Both the position numbers and the translations under genes were made by a program. A stretch of 64,000 nucleotides of DNA, taken from NCBI GenBank assembly GCA_965178125.1, contig OZ237759.1, positions 620,001 through 684,000 on the forward strand, given 5' to 3'. Position 1 is the first letter of the stretch. Every line of letters begins with the position of its first letter. Positions 13,254 through 25,096 of this stretch are shown piece after piece. This DNA is from Bilabrum cf. latius. Its lineage: Eukaryota; Bigyra: Bicosoecida; Bigyra; Bicosoecida. Below the pieces are notes generated by a model. That model worked only from the letters and a program-made list of their open reading frames with translations. It made no database searches and was not told the origin of the DNA.

Positions 13254-15043
13254 ATGATGGACGAACTTACCGGCTTCTTCAGGAAAACCTTAACGGGAGA
13301 TGACCATGCATCGGTCCGCGATTTCGTTCGCAAAGCATTTCGCAAGCGCCTAGTGGGCGACGAGGGCCGCTCGATTCGTGGCACAATGTGGAACACGTTC
13401 CAAAGGTGAGCTTCTTGGCTGCAGATTGCACTACCAGTTGACAAATAAGCGTGCAGATCAAAGCTTCCGATGCATTAATATGCATTGACCGATCTCTTCG
13501 TCTTACACGTGTGTGAAATCTTGATGTTGGATCTATCAAGTCTGCCAATAGTCTGGCAAGTCCATAGTTCTACCAAGCTCCAATGTATCGCAGGGAAGAC
13601 GTAGTTCTCTTGCGTGACAAAATATCCTTCTTCCTCGGGGTGGTCAACTTGCTGGTTGCAGAGCTGGTGCTCGTTCAGTTTCCCGACTACTTCCCGTGGC
13701 TATTCTCGTTCTGGTTTCCGACGCTCATGGCTCTGCGCCTGTACTACTACTCCGAGGCCCACTACGAATTCTTCCTGATCGATTACTGCTACTTTGTGAA
13801 CTTTATTGGCCTGGTGCACGTCTGGATCGTGCCCGAATCGCCCTTCGTGTTCGGAATGTTCTATGCTGCCGCAACCGGTCCCGTGTGCGTGGCCATCCTG
13901 GCGTGGAGAAACGCCCTAGTGTTTCATTCGCTGGACAAGCTGACCACCCTCTTCATCCACTCCTTCCCAGCCATGCTCGCCTTCTCCCAGCGGTGGCTCG
14001 CCAACACGACCCACTCGAGGATTTGCAGGGATGGAGAGGCCGAGTACAGGCCGGGAGACGGCATGCTTTGGGGGACCGTGTACTTGTTCCCTGGGGAACA
14101 GCATGTGCTCGGCGGCGAGGCGGGCGAGATGGAGACGTGCGCGCCCCCGCACTCCGCCATGGCCCTGATGATTTCCGGTCTGGCCTATTACGCCTTTTGG
14201 CAGGTGGTCTACCTCTTCATCACCGAGGTCGTCTTCTCCACGTACCTCAACCAGCACCCTGAAGAGCTCACCTCGATGCGGTACTTCATCGAGAGGGGCC
14301 AGAAGACGGCGCTGTACCGCCTCGTGACGAGTGCGATGGCCTCCATGGGGTGCATGAAGCGCGGGGAACAACTCAAGCTGGGCGAGGCCAGGACACTCGT
14401 CACATTCGTTCTGTCGCAGCTGCTGTACACGATCATCACCATGCTGCCCCCGCTCCTTTTCCAGGGCAACATATGGCTCTCGAGCCTCTGGCTGCTGGCC
14501 ATCGGCCTCAACGCCGTCTGGAACGGGTCCACCTACTACATCCAGATCTTCAGCAGGCGATACGCCGAAAATTTCAGCGAGATGTTTGTCAAGCAGGGCA
14601 AGGGCAGGAGGGATCGGATCGTGGAGGAGGCGGCGGCGCAAGGGTCCAAAACCGAAGGTATAGACAAGGGCAAGGGCAAGGGCAAGGAGAAGCCGAAGAG
14701 GGAGGCCGACGCTGAGGGTTCCTCGGTGGACGGCTCCAGTGTGACGAGTGCGGGAGACCGGGACGGTGCCTCGACGATCTCACACTCGTCATCCTCCGCA
14801 GCGGGCGCCAGGGAACAACGGGATGGCGGGGGAGACGACTCCTTGTCCGGGGCACGAAGCGAGGTATCATCCGTGGGCAGCGGCTCGGCAGGCGCGAATG
14901 AGGAGGACGCCGCCGATCGCGCGTACAGGCGCGCATTCGTCATGGGGATGGCGGCTGCAGCTGTGATGCAGGAGAACTAGGGGGATGGGGGCGACGGGAC
15001 ACCGAGCCTCAGCGGGGCCTACAGTCCAGACGGAGCGAACTGA
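13254..15043 (+). CDS. GPC1: Glycerophosphocholine acyltransferase (GPC1-like)
   Basis: Exon 1 13254-13405 and exon 2 13594-15043, with a 188-bp intron (AG|GTGAGC ... CGCAG|G) giving FQR-EDVVLLRDK at the junction; 533 residues. Several membrane segments follow (near SFFLGVVNLLVAELVLV, FGMFYAAATGPVCVAILAW, and later). The family signature ALVFHSLDKLTTLFIH is present. The family (fungal YGR149W/plant GPCAT, DUF2838) acylates glycerophosphocholine to lysophosphatidylcholine in the ER. A Ser/Gly-rich hydrophilic tail of ~120 residues is added. One TAG (14978) near the end is read through to TGA 15041-15043. Start at the first of two adjacent ATGs. Confidence 0.9.
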
Positions 15044-15148
15044 TCTAGATCTAGATTAGTGTAGGGGTTGTGTGCCCGCGTTACTGACCAGGCCAAAGGC
15101 CAAATACGGCGATTTACATGCGAGTTGATACAAAAATGAGCCCACAAC

Positions 15149-16363
15149 TCATGTCACACGTCGCGATTTCTGTCTGCTGCTGCTTCTCGCCTTGGCACCT
15201 GCCATTGCACCCTCCTCGGAATCGGCCTTGCCTGCGGCTGCCCTGCCCCGTTTACTTCCGATGCTATGTCCATCTTTGCTATCATCTTCCGACTCAGGTG
15301 CCTGTTTTTCTTTGGCAGGCGCTCTTTTCCGGCTCTTGGATGATCCAGAACCATCGCCGCTCCCGCTTGGCTCGTGCTCGGTGATCGTCGATGAGCGAGC
15401 GCCGGAACTGCCTTTGGATGCATGCGTTGAACTACCGCGTGATGCCCCGGTCTCGGTCTCAATCCCGTGCTGGTCACAAACGGCAGCGGCCCACATGGCG
15501 TGCTGGAGCAACTGCTCGGTCCATGGCAGGGAGGCGAGCACTTTGCCTGGGTTACTGCTTCCGGAGCTTGTCGAGATCTTGGTGCCAATCGTCGCCGATG
15601 ATGATGACGCAGCCACCGAGGAGGATGGTGGTGCAGAAGATGAGGATGAAGATGAGGATGACCCTGCACCTGATCTGGGCCCCACCTCCTTCGGTTCACT
15701 GCCAGTCGCCGCCCCCGATCCACTCCCACTATCACTACCACTATTATCAAAGGCACGCTCCTCTTCATTCAACCGGCCGGCCAGCACCTGCAAGTCCCTA
15801 GCAAAATTCTCCAGCACAGGCATGGTGTACTGCCGGCAACCCCACGCCTCCAGAGCCTCGTCACACATGAACGGCACCCTGGGATCGTAGGCCGCCAGAA
15901 TGGCGCTCGCAGTTGCTGGACCTACCCCTTTCAGGCTGGTGACTGCGCCCACGGCCGAGCGTAGGCCGGCGGAAGACAATTTGTCCGGCTGCGTTCCGGC
16001 GCCCCTTAGCTTCTTAAGGATTGCAAAAGCCTTCATCGACGCCTTCTTAACGGCTTCGTCGTCTAATCTATCGACGTGCTGCTGCAGCCCCGGCCTAAAT
16101 TTCCCCTTGTTCAGCTTCCACGTCATCAACCGCGACAGCTCTGGCTGCGTCATGTACGGCTCCGGCTCCCTGGCGAGAATGTTGGCATGCAATTCAGTAA
16201 CGAACCACACATCGTCCCGCTTAAATCGTTTACCGCGGGGAGTAGTTTTCTTCTCTTGCACAGCGCCAAGTGCATCATTGTACTTTCGCAGTGCAGATCG
16301 CCACGCTGCTGCATCGCCTCCTTGTAGCATGCGTTTCACTACTCTTGAGCAGAAAGTGGGCAT
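15149..16363 (-). CDS. Helix-hairpin-helix domain protein, DNA-glycosylase-like
   Basis: ATG 16363 to TGA 15149-15151, 404 residues, no TAG. The N-terminal ~210 residues match a conserved eukaryotic family of unclear function. They include SRLMTWKLNKGKFRPGL and a helix-hairpin-helix (LKGVGPATASAILAAYDP, about residues 145-165) followed by VPFMCDEALEA. The hairpin and flanking helices resemble HhH-GPD base-excision enzymes, but I see no catalytic Lys/Asp signature I would trust, so enzymatic activity is open. The C-terminal half is a Ser/Gly/Lys-rich tail with basic clusters typical of nuclear proteins. Its start is divergent from PrimPol. Confidence 0.8.
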   Translation of the reverse strand: MPTFCSRVVKRMLQGGDAAAWRSALRKYNDALGAVQEKKTTPRGKRFKRDDVWFVTELHANILAREPEPYMTQPELSRLMTWKLNKGKFRPGLQQHVDRLDDEAVKKASMKAFAILKKLRGAGTQPDKLSSAGLRSAVGAVTSLKGVGPATASAILAAYDPRVPFMCDEALEAWGCRQYTMPVLENFARDLQVLAGRLNEEERAFDNSGSDSGSGSGAATGSEPKEVGPRSGAGSSSSSSSSSAPPSSSVAASSSSATIGTKISTSSGSSNPGKVLASLPWTEQLLQHAMWAAAVCDQHGIETETGASRGSSTHASKGSSGARSSTITEHEPSGSGDGSGSSKSRKRAPAKEKQAPESEDDSKDGHSIGSKRGRAAAGKADSEEGAMAGAKARSSSRQKSRRVT

Positions 16364-16779
16364 TGCTAGTGGGTAAAAGTATAATTTAAGCAAGAATTGT
16401 GGCAGGACTTTGCGATCCGGCTGCTCAGATGTGGCGAAGGCGGTCGATTTTCATTCAAATTTGCAGCCCACTGAAGTGCAACTGCAACAAAATGCCTCGC
16501 GTTCGTTCGACACTCACGAGCCCTGACAGTCTTGAATGTGTGCACAAGTCCTCTCGTAGAAGAATTGAATTGCGGCGAAACTGGCGATGCCGAATGTCGA
16601 AGTCAGGCTAGGGCTCTAAACACACAGCCACTGAACCGTTGCTGGCAGGCTCGCTAGCATCAATACGAATCGGTCGAAAAAGAAGGCGCAGTGCACAAAC
16701 CGAATCAGTTTGGGGTGATATAGAATAGACTGACCGGGATCGAAGCAGGCAGACCCTGAGGGCTCGAGCACGCCAACTG
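16364..16779. other. Divergent intergenic region (HhH protein / PrimPol)
   Basis: No independent gene. The + strand PrimPol frame is open back to a TAA near 16390 and contains further ATGs (16492, ~16594), so part of this may be PrimPol N-terminus. Confidence 0.4.
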
Positions 16780-19700
16780 ATGCTCAGGCGACAAGAAGCC
16801 GCACTCAAGTCAGTCCCGGCGGTACCAGATACCAAACCGCAGAGCAAACCATAGAGACAAACCACGAAGTCCCAAGAGGCGTGGTGGTCCAGCGGCAAAC
16901 TCTTCGACATGTGGCCCAGGCAGGTGGCATCCTTTGAGGCGATCGATCGCGCCTGGCGACGGTGGGCGCGCAGCTGCTCCAACGAGCACACACGCAGGGT
17001 AAAGAGCAGCCAATCTGTTGGAGCTGACGACAATTTATCCGCCTAGTGCGCTTCCTCGAAGGCTGGAGGAGACCCGCGGCCCGTGAGCGAGCAGAGCAAC
17101 TGCTTCGCTCTCGCTCCGCCCCGGCTGCTCGTCGCTTCCTTCGAGACCTCAAGGAACGGCCGACGAAGGTTCGCTGCGTGCGGGCTGGACCGCTTGTGGA
17201 GGCGGGTGCTCCGGATCCCGCCCCGGGATCGGCACGTGTACGAGATCATCCGGGAGGGCTGCGCCTGCCACCTCTACTTCGACATCGAGTACAAAGTGGT
17301 CACAAATCCACGGGTGGATGGCGGGGCCGCCACTGCCCTTCTACTCAGGGAGGCGCGAAGGCTCCTCCCAATGGTATTCGGGGCCGATAAAGGCCGCTGT
17401 TCCCCGAAGCACGTGCTGGAGCTGGACTCGAGCAGGGCGGGGAAATTCTCAAGGCATGCGGTTGTGAGGCTGCCATCGGGCGCCATGTTTGCGACCAATT
17501 CGCACGTGGGAGAGTTCGTGCTGCTGCTGCTGCGCTGGCTGCAGGCTCGCCGTGATGCCGCCATACGGGAATGGTGCAGGCGACGCGCAGCAAATGAGCC
17601 CTAGTCTGTGCCTAGTGCTAGTACTGGTGCTGGTGCTGGTGCTGGTGCTGGTGCTGGTGCTGGTGCTGGTGCTGGTGCTGGTGCTGGTGCTGGTGCTGGT
17701 GCTGGTGCTGGTGTAGGCACGGGTACAGGGACCAATACTGGTCAAGATGCCAGTACCAGTGCCAGCAAGGCAGGAGATTTGACCAGAAATCAGGCTGCAG
17801 ATCATCCTAGAGAAGATGATCGGATCAGAGATCGGATCAAGGACCTAGAGCTGTGCTCCCTGTGGGTGGAGGAGGAAGAGGAGGAGGACGGTATTCGTGG
17901 TGCCGCCGCTGGGTACAATTCCGCTGGAAACGGGGCTGCTGCTGCTGACCAAGGTGCAGCACAGGGTACGGCGGAGGCAGTGGCAGATCGTTTGATCCGA
18001 TCGTTCGGGTGCCGCGCATTTCTAGCTGACCTCGCCGTGTACACGCGGAACCGGGCCATGCGCTTGGTGCTGTCCACAAAGTTCGGCAAGCGGGCGGTGC
18101 TTGCACCTGCCGGCACTAACCAGTTCGGCGTGCTAGCGGAAGCGGGCGCAGAGGGGGGGGCGGGGAAGGGTGGCGAGACCAAAGAAAGTAGTTCTTCTTC
18201 TTCTTCTTCTGTTGCTGCTGCTGCTGCTTGGGCCAGCGACTCATCATCTGCCGGGCCTCGTGCCTTGGACTAGGCCTAGCATGACCGGGAAGAAGAAGAC
18301 AGCGCACCATTGGCGACTCCACTGGTCCACACACCGAGCAAGGAGAGAGTGTAGTTACTACTCGCCGGAGAAGACCCAACTCTAGAAGCCGAGTCGATAC
18401 CTTGGGGCAGCGCAATCGGAGCAGGAGATTCTGCTGGAGATCGAGAGGGCCAAGCAGCAGGTGACGGCAGCACACATGGAAGTGTTGCTGGAGCGCTGCA
18501 TGACTTCAGTGCGGGCCGACTCTATATACTATCTGTTGGTATGTTACAGCGGGAAGTTAATCGTGGGCAGTCGCATCGAAGCGCGTTGAAGAGAGGAGGA
18601 AATGATGCAGTGGAGGATGCAGATTCGGTTGGCGGGATGTCTGTGGAGGAGCTGGAGGCCCTTGCAGATTTGGCTGCCGAGGCAGAGCAAGAGCTGCATG
18701 AGCAAGGCGTCGACAAGAAAGCGAGCGGTCGAGACAAAGGACGAGAGAATCAGCGCAGTTAGCTCGGTGGAGTGGAAGGTGGGGCCGCCGAAGAAGCTGG
18801 TGCCGAGGAGCTCAGCTCGGACATGGATGTGGACGAGCTCATGCGGCTTGCTGCTTCATTCGAGGAAGACCCTCCGGCAGGTGCTTCTCAGGAGCAGCAA
18901 CAGGAGGCCTGCACGCGTGCAAGCGCTTCGAGTGGAGCGAGCATCAGCGATGGTGCACCATGCCAAGCGCTAAGGAGAGAGACCAGGTAGGGCTCCAGCC
19001 AGGTGTACCCATCGACATAGGCGGGAATCGCTTCCAGTGGTGATCGTCGTAACGCGCCGTCACTGTCGTAGTAGGCAATTGATGCTCGTGATGGTACCAA
19101 TGACATTGTTGGTGGAAAGGCTGGTGAGGCAGGAAGCGCACTTGCAAATGCAGTTGCAGGTGCAGGTGTGGCACGATCTTTCGGCCTCGGACTGCTTGGG
19201 ATCAGACCCGTTCCAAGCCATTCAGGACGCGGTGGTCAACTCAACCATCAGATCAAACCACCTTCCATGGTACCAGCCACTTCCTTAGACCATCAAGCCC
19301 CAGACGCAGCTCGGTACCACCATGATGATTCAAAGGCACAAGACGACTCGCGTGCAGCCGGCATTGCTGCGGGCATCGACACGGACTCTGCCTCTGTGTG
19401 CTCGCAGTCGACCTCGGCAAGCATCTCCACGATGGGCAGTGCCACCCAGGGTACAACCCAGGGTACAACGAAACCATTCAGGCGGGTCATCCAGGCCGGG
19501 TCGCCAGAGTGGGAAGAGCAGGTGTTCAGGGCCTGCCTCGTGACAGACGCGCTGCCGCCTGTGCCCCTGGCCGGCTACCTCGCCGGGCGAGCCTTGAGGA
19601 TGCGAAGAGCTGCAGGCGGCTCTGATTCTGACTCCGAGTCGGATGCGGAGGGAACATCGCAGCGTGATGGGGGTTCGTCCATGCCCCCCGCATCCACATC

Positions 19701-20814
19701 TTCGGCCCAAGCTGCGGAGAGTGCTGACGCTTCCGACAAGCCCGACGCGGATGCAGACGCAGACGCACTGGTTAAACTGGTAGAATAGGCTGAGGCTGGG
19801 GTAGACCGTGCCGTGCCTCGGCAGCACCCGCTGACCCACCAACCGCTGCTGTACCTATGGCCACCAACGCATGGCACAGGGCCTAGGCCGGCACTGACCG
19901 ATTCTGAGAAGGGGTTACCAGATGCTGGCGCCACCAAGTCGCTGCCATGTGCAGCGCAATCAGGTGCAGCGCAATCAGATGCAGCGCACTTAGGCGCATC
20001 GGACGCATGTGAAAGCAGAGCTAAGTCTGGCTCCACTACTGCGCACACGAATGCAGCCGAACAGGATAAAGAACACCATGCTCAACGTTCCGTCAGCGGC
20101 CCGAGCATACAGGCTGGCTGTACCCACGCAGCAGGTAGCGATGCCAAGTACCCGAAGTGTCATATCCTCGCCAATCTGCTCGACCCTGCTAGAACCATGC
20201 CGGAATTTGGCCTTGGCTCCCACGCTGGTGCTGCAGGGCGTACGCAGACTGGGATCCTTCGCCGGGCCATGCATGGCGCTGATGGGAGCGGTCCTGCAGA
20301 CCCGTTGGAGCCTACCAATGGTGCCAGTATGGGCACCCAAGGTAGTCGTCACATCTCACACACTCGTCACACTGGTGGAACGCTCGAGGGATTCGGGGCC
20401 ACGTCACCATACCCTTAGCTGGACTCGTTCGTGGTACACGTCGCTGGCAGCAACGGGGGCCCTCGGGCGAGGATCCGGCAGTGGAGGGTTCTGCATGATG
20501 TTGTTCCCCAAGGAACAGGCTTATCTACATCATAGAGCGGCGTTGGCGAAGGCAGTGTGTCTGCGGGCGGGACACCGTTGGTTGTGCCACGAACCGTGCA
20601 GTACAGCATGGTTGGGAATCGTTTCTGTCGGCGGGTGGGGAGGTAGCACAAGAGCAACAACGTGTCGTATTCGGTTGATGTGGTGCATGGCACTGTGGTG
20701 CAGATGTGCACCGACGTAGATTGCCGCGGTTTCCGATCGGATCGCATTGCAATACCGTGGGAACTGGTGCCGAGCATAGGCGGCGGTGACGGTGCTTTAA
20801 ACATCGAGTCGTGA
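16780..20814 (+). CDS. PRIMPOL: PrimPol-type primase-polymerase with large low-complexity insertions
   Basis: One frame, 1,344 residues from ATG 16780 (upstream in-frame ATGs at 16492 and ~16594 are alternatives) to TGA 20812-20814, with about 14 TAG codons. All archaeo-eukaryotic primase motifs are visible: metal-binding CHLYFDIEY (DxE, ~residue 167), KFSRHAVV (SxH, ~223) and ADLAVYTRNR (Asp, ~417). The CHCC zinc finger is at the far C-terminus: NRFCRRVGR-[L]-HKSNN then MCTDVDC, with the C-x6-H spacing of human PrimPol. Human PrimPol is ~560 residues; here a Gly-Ala hexamer tract (17620-17715) and ~850 residues of Ser/Ala/Asp-rich sequence separate the domains. The family reprimes and bypasses lesions at stalled forks. 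Only TAG read-through connects catalytic core and zinc finger. Confidence 0.88.
17620..17715 (+). repeat. GGTGCT hexamer microsatellite in PrimPol
   Basis: About 16 tandem GGTGCT units encoding Gly-Ala between primase motifs Ib and II. Confidence 0.9.
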
Positions 20815-21111
20815 ACTAATGGCGTTTCGCTTGTGCTTGTGCTGATACAGAGGCCAGCATATGTCGTGCTTAGACAATGATCGCAGAGCTAGCATCGGAA
20901 ATGCATCCTATCCTACAAGGCAATCTCCAGCCCGCACCTTTGTCTCCATGCGATAGGCCTCGTGCTCGGGCTCGGAGAGGACATTGCTCCGCTCACCACA
21001 TCCGGATCCATGGTACGTGTACACAAAAGCGTTCTTAATGATGGCTAAGTGCCATACTAAGCTAGTACGTGGCTGTCCTACGCGACAAAGCTAGCAGCTC
21101 CGCGAAATCAT
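20797..21111 (-). CDS. Weak candidate small ORF, convergent with PrimPol
   Basis: ATG 21111 to TAA 20797-20799, 104 residues with two TAG codons, overlapping the PrimPol 3' end by 18 bp. Parts look protein-like (a short Gly/Cys/Glu stretch), but no family is recognised. A frame this short free of TAA/TGA is expected by chance several times in the window. Confidence 0.18.
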
Positions 21112-22211
21112 CGCTTAGCTGATATCAGCCAGCATTCCTACTGAAACACAGTGTTGAGATAGTGCAGAGAGGGCCATCCTTCGAGGTCTTCGACCTCCTC
21201 CTCAGCCGAGGCACACGCCCCAGCATGCATCATCTCGGCTCGTGCAGGCCTCCAGGGGATGGCAAGACGCAGTGCACTGTGTAGGGCAGGCCCCAGGAGA
21301 TTGCATGCGGTACACCCCGGATACTGCAAATTCCCCCCTACTTTCCCATTGCAAGTTGACTGGCCTCATAGGCGTGTCGTCGCTACATGGCTTCCTGTCC
21401 CTGTTCCCCGCCCTGGGGTCCTTGTGCGCTGCTCCTTGCATCGCCACTTTGAACCTTGATCTGTCCTCTCAGCTTGCACGTACAAGTCCTGGCCGACCTG
21501 CCATGCGCCCCGTCTATCCACCCGCCTGCTGGCCTCATCTACGCGCTGCTGGCCATCCAATGCTGCGGCCCGCTGCCACTCGCGTCTGCCTTGTGCCTGG
21601 CACCTGGAGCCCCCTTCCTCCCGTTGGATTATCCCACTGACATCGCACTATCCTGGATCATCGCCTGTGCCGGTGCCCCCTGCTGGTCCTCTGCCTCGCC
21701 GGCGCCCCACCTGAACTTCCGGATCCTCTCTGCTCCCCGTCGTTTCAATCCTGATGTCCCAAGTACATATGCAGAACGGATGGAGGACGCCGTGTGGGGT
21801 AGGCCTCCAGGAGATGGAGGGACGCAGTTTACTGCCTAGGGCAGGCCTCCAAGAGCTGCACCAGACCAGCAGTACCGGGGATGGATCGGTCGGTCGGGGC
21901 GTCCTCTAACCCAATGGCCCAATTAAGACGGAAATGGGGAAATGGGTGCATCGGGCTGGTGAAGTCTGACACTCACAACTCATCACGACACCTCCTACCC
22001 GGCAGTTTGTGCCCGTCACTCGGCTAAATTGTATACTCCCGTGACATCCGGACCGTGACTTCCATGACAGCTTCTTTTACAGACTCATACTGCTCACAAC
22101 GCGAGATCTCGATATCAGAGACCTTATTGGCATTACCAACAGAGACACACCCAATCAATGATCCGATCCCGATGGAATCCTGGAAGAGGCTCAGTCGTGC
22201 AGGCGTGTTGC
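20815..22211. other. Intergenic with an imperfect direct repeat
   Basis: No supported gene. A ~50-bp imperfect direct repeat occurs at about 21246-21295 and 21802-21852 (both contain a GGCCTCCAGG...GACGCAGT phrase). The sequence between is C/T-rich on the + strand. Confidence 0.4.
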
Positions 22212-24995
22212 TTAGGTCTTAATTATGAAGGCCAGCAGGAGCGATGGAGGGGCGATGTCCACTTCTTCATCTTCCCCAACGTTGCGCTTTGGGTGCGTCA
22301 TGACACGTGTAGCGTCAGCCCAGGATGAAGATCTGCGGTACGCTGTCCCGCTGTCCAAGTATACACCACGTGCAATTGTGCCAGCCAACACTGGCATCCC
22401 TGCGTTTGGGAGAGTGACGCGACGATCACGAGACCCAACAATGAGACCCTCCTTCTGCCAGGCTTTTGCCGAGTCATATCCGCTACGCGAGCTGCCTACC
22501 TCTTCTTCAATCATCCCAACGTATAGCTGGTGCTCGTGGTATGGCGCGTCCCGCAGCATCAGCTTGCCTTCCATCTCCAGGCCAATCTGGTCAAAGAACC
22601 GGCCATCCACCTTGCCTCCGACTGCCTCCACCCCTGCTGGATACTTCCCACGCATGTCTGGCACCTTGAACTCGGTGGGAAGCATCCCTCCCCGGCTCCT
22701 GTTGGTGTACGTGTCGCCGATGACCGACCACAGAGTGGGATACCCGGCCTTGAATAGCACCCTCCCGTCACAGGGCAGCCATCCAATGGGCACCTTCGCT
22801 GGGTCACGCACGTCTGCAGAGTGCATTACAATGGTGCCTGCAGGGACTGAGCCACCGGAGGATACCCCGCTGGATCCACCGGAAGACGATGCCTGCACGG
22901 AGCCATCGTCCCCAACCATCCCCGTGCTGCTGCTGCTCGCGACACCTCCCACGGCCGACTGCACTACCAAAAGATACTCGGCACTGATGGCCCTCCCCAC
23001 GAAAAGCGCCCCCCCGCTCACGCCATCCGCCTGTGTCACTACCCGGCCATCGCTAGATCGAGCGTAGTAGTTCGCAGACGGCACCAGCGACCGGTAAGGG
23101 TGCCTTAGAGCCCCAGACAAGACCACGGACACAGCGCTCCCGCCATCCCGCAGCAGTGCACTACCTTCCAATTCATCCTCTGGATGCCTCGAGAACCGCG
23201 TGATGCCAACAGGCAGCGGGCCTTCCTTTAACAGACCCACTCGGGCCAGCGCAGACGGATCGGAAGAGCCTCGGTGTAGTAGCAGCACGGAATCAGCCCG
23301 TGCAGGTGTACCTGCCAGCCCCACTCCCACCGCAATTGTGCTCTTCCTTGAGTTGCCCAGGCTCTGAGGGCGACCCAGCGTGACCTGAAGACGGCCGTCC
23401 CCCGACGCCACTGCATCCCTCACCACGGCAGCTGCGCTCCCATCCCGATACACGATTGCGAATCGGCCTGCCTTGGCGCACGGTGAACTGAACCTGCCCA
23501 ATGGTGCATAGCCCAGCAAGCCCTTACCGCATGGAATCGTGCCCACGGACAGACGCAGGGCAGAAGGGGCACTGGACCCGGCGTCCATCAGAACGGGCGG
23601 CATCATTGAAGCTTGCGGAGACGATCCCATAGTGACGGCGATGCCCCTGACGAGTATCGCCTGCCCCTGGTCAAAGTCGCGATAGGCCATGATGATCTGG
23701 CCCTCTGATAGCAACCCCAGGGCCATGTGCTCGATCCTGCCGCTGCTCGACACTGGCCCGCTGGCAAGCGAGACAGGCCGGTTCCCTGCACCGCTGTCCA
23801 TGCCCATCAGGTGGTACCGTGTGTCTTTGGTTCCAGCTCGCTAGTACACGACAAGGAAAGCGCCTGCAGATGGAGCGATTGCGGACAGGTACTGCCCCGC
23901 CTGCAGTGGTTCAAGCACGGTGACACTAGAGGGGGAGAGAACCTCTGCCGTGTCTGGCTTAACGGAGGCCGTCAGTGCAACGACTGCGCCGTTTCTCCCA
24001 TCTTTGAGGGACACAACCAGCTGCACCTCATGAGCAGAGCCTGTTGCAGATGAGGGCCCTGATGAGCTCGGCTATCCCACAACCACGGCCGCCATCGCGC
24101 CATCTCGCATGCCATCCGTCCCCAGCCATGACGCGTCCATCCTTTCCCAGTCGGCACTTAGAGAGGCTGAGATGGCGGCTGATGACCGCGAGGCACGAAG
24201 GGTGGTGATAACTACATCACCCACGCTGTTATCGTCCCCAAGAGTAGAAGAGGCGCCCACGTACACGCACACTGCGGCGTTGGAGGCGAGCGGTGTGCAC
24301 GAGGGCGGGGCCGCTTGCTGTGCTGCTGCAGGTGAGCCGGACGGGGACAGCCCGGTGCTTGCTACTGTCAGCACCCCATGCCAGCCATTGGCAGTGGAGT
24401 TGTCCCGCTGTGCCCCCGCCCGCAGCAGCGTGGCACCAACGACCCCTGTGGAGGGATGCACCTCCAAGGCAAACACACCCTCACCCGCCCACAAGGGAGC
24501 CAGTGCCACGCGGTCCAAGGCGGCATTGGGCAACGCGTTGGCCGAGGCCTGGATGTCCATGCCAAAGCCAGCCGACACGTACCCATTCAGACCCGCGCTG
24601 ACTGCAACCATGGGCATAATGGCAGGCGCGGAGGTAAAGTTGGTCATCGGCCGGAGGGGCACGGTCAGCGATCCGGATAGCGACGAGGATGTGCCCATTG
24701 CCTCTATGTCTCCATCCACTCGCATAGACCCCGTGAATCCCACTGTTGCGCCCTAGAATGGCGTGGTTGGAGTATCAAGCCCTACATCCGCAAGGAAGGT
24801 GCTCCCGTCAGCTTGGGACAGATTGACAGACGTGAATACGCTAGTCTACAAAATGGGCTTTAGAGGGCATCTCTGATCCGCATGTACCCGGTATTCTAAT
24901 ATTTGAATTTGTGAACAAGCAACTGGGCCCAATGGGTGGACAATTGAGCAGGCATGCAAGACGTAAGTGGGGTGGCCATTAAAGGCCTTGGGCAT
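22212..24995 (-). CDS. Fibre-like protein with phage tail-collar domain; 5' end uncertain
   Basis: The frame ends at TAA 22212-22214. Confident coding runs up from there to 24845 through TAGs at 23841, 24072 and ~24754. The upstream limit is uncertain: a frame continues to ATG 24995, but GTGAGAGA (25010) and TTTTGTAG before 24845 make a good 165-bp intron, implying an unseen first exon. The C-terminal ~180 residues match the tail-collar fold: GWLPCDGR, YPTLWSVIGDTYTN, FKVPDMRGKYPAG, and an end PPSLLLAFIIKT like bacterial microcystin-dependent/phage collar proteins. The preceding ~600 residues are Gly/Ser/Val-rich with repeated short beta-like phrases. Collar domains are a hallmark of phage fibres, so transfer from a phage, bacterium or large DNA virus is plausible. 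Confidence 0.7.
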
Positions 24996-25096
24996 CCTCT
25001 TCTCTCTCACCTCGGAGCCAGACCCCCACTCAATCGTGAAGTCAACCCTGGATCAGATCGAATCCAATTGATCTTCTGCGTGTCCCCCGCCTACCC

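Noticed and set aside
14350-14980. End of the GPC acyltransferase at TAG 14978
   Set aside because: Given that TAG is sense elsewhere, the frame should continue to TGA 15041-15043. The added 21 residues are not conserved, so this is by consistency only.
21456-21839. 128-codon + strand ORF in the C/T-rich intergenic block
   Set aside because: Biased Pro/Leu/Ala composition, no domain and no supporting context.
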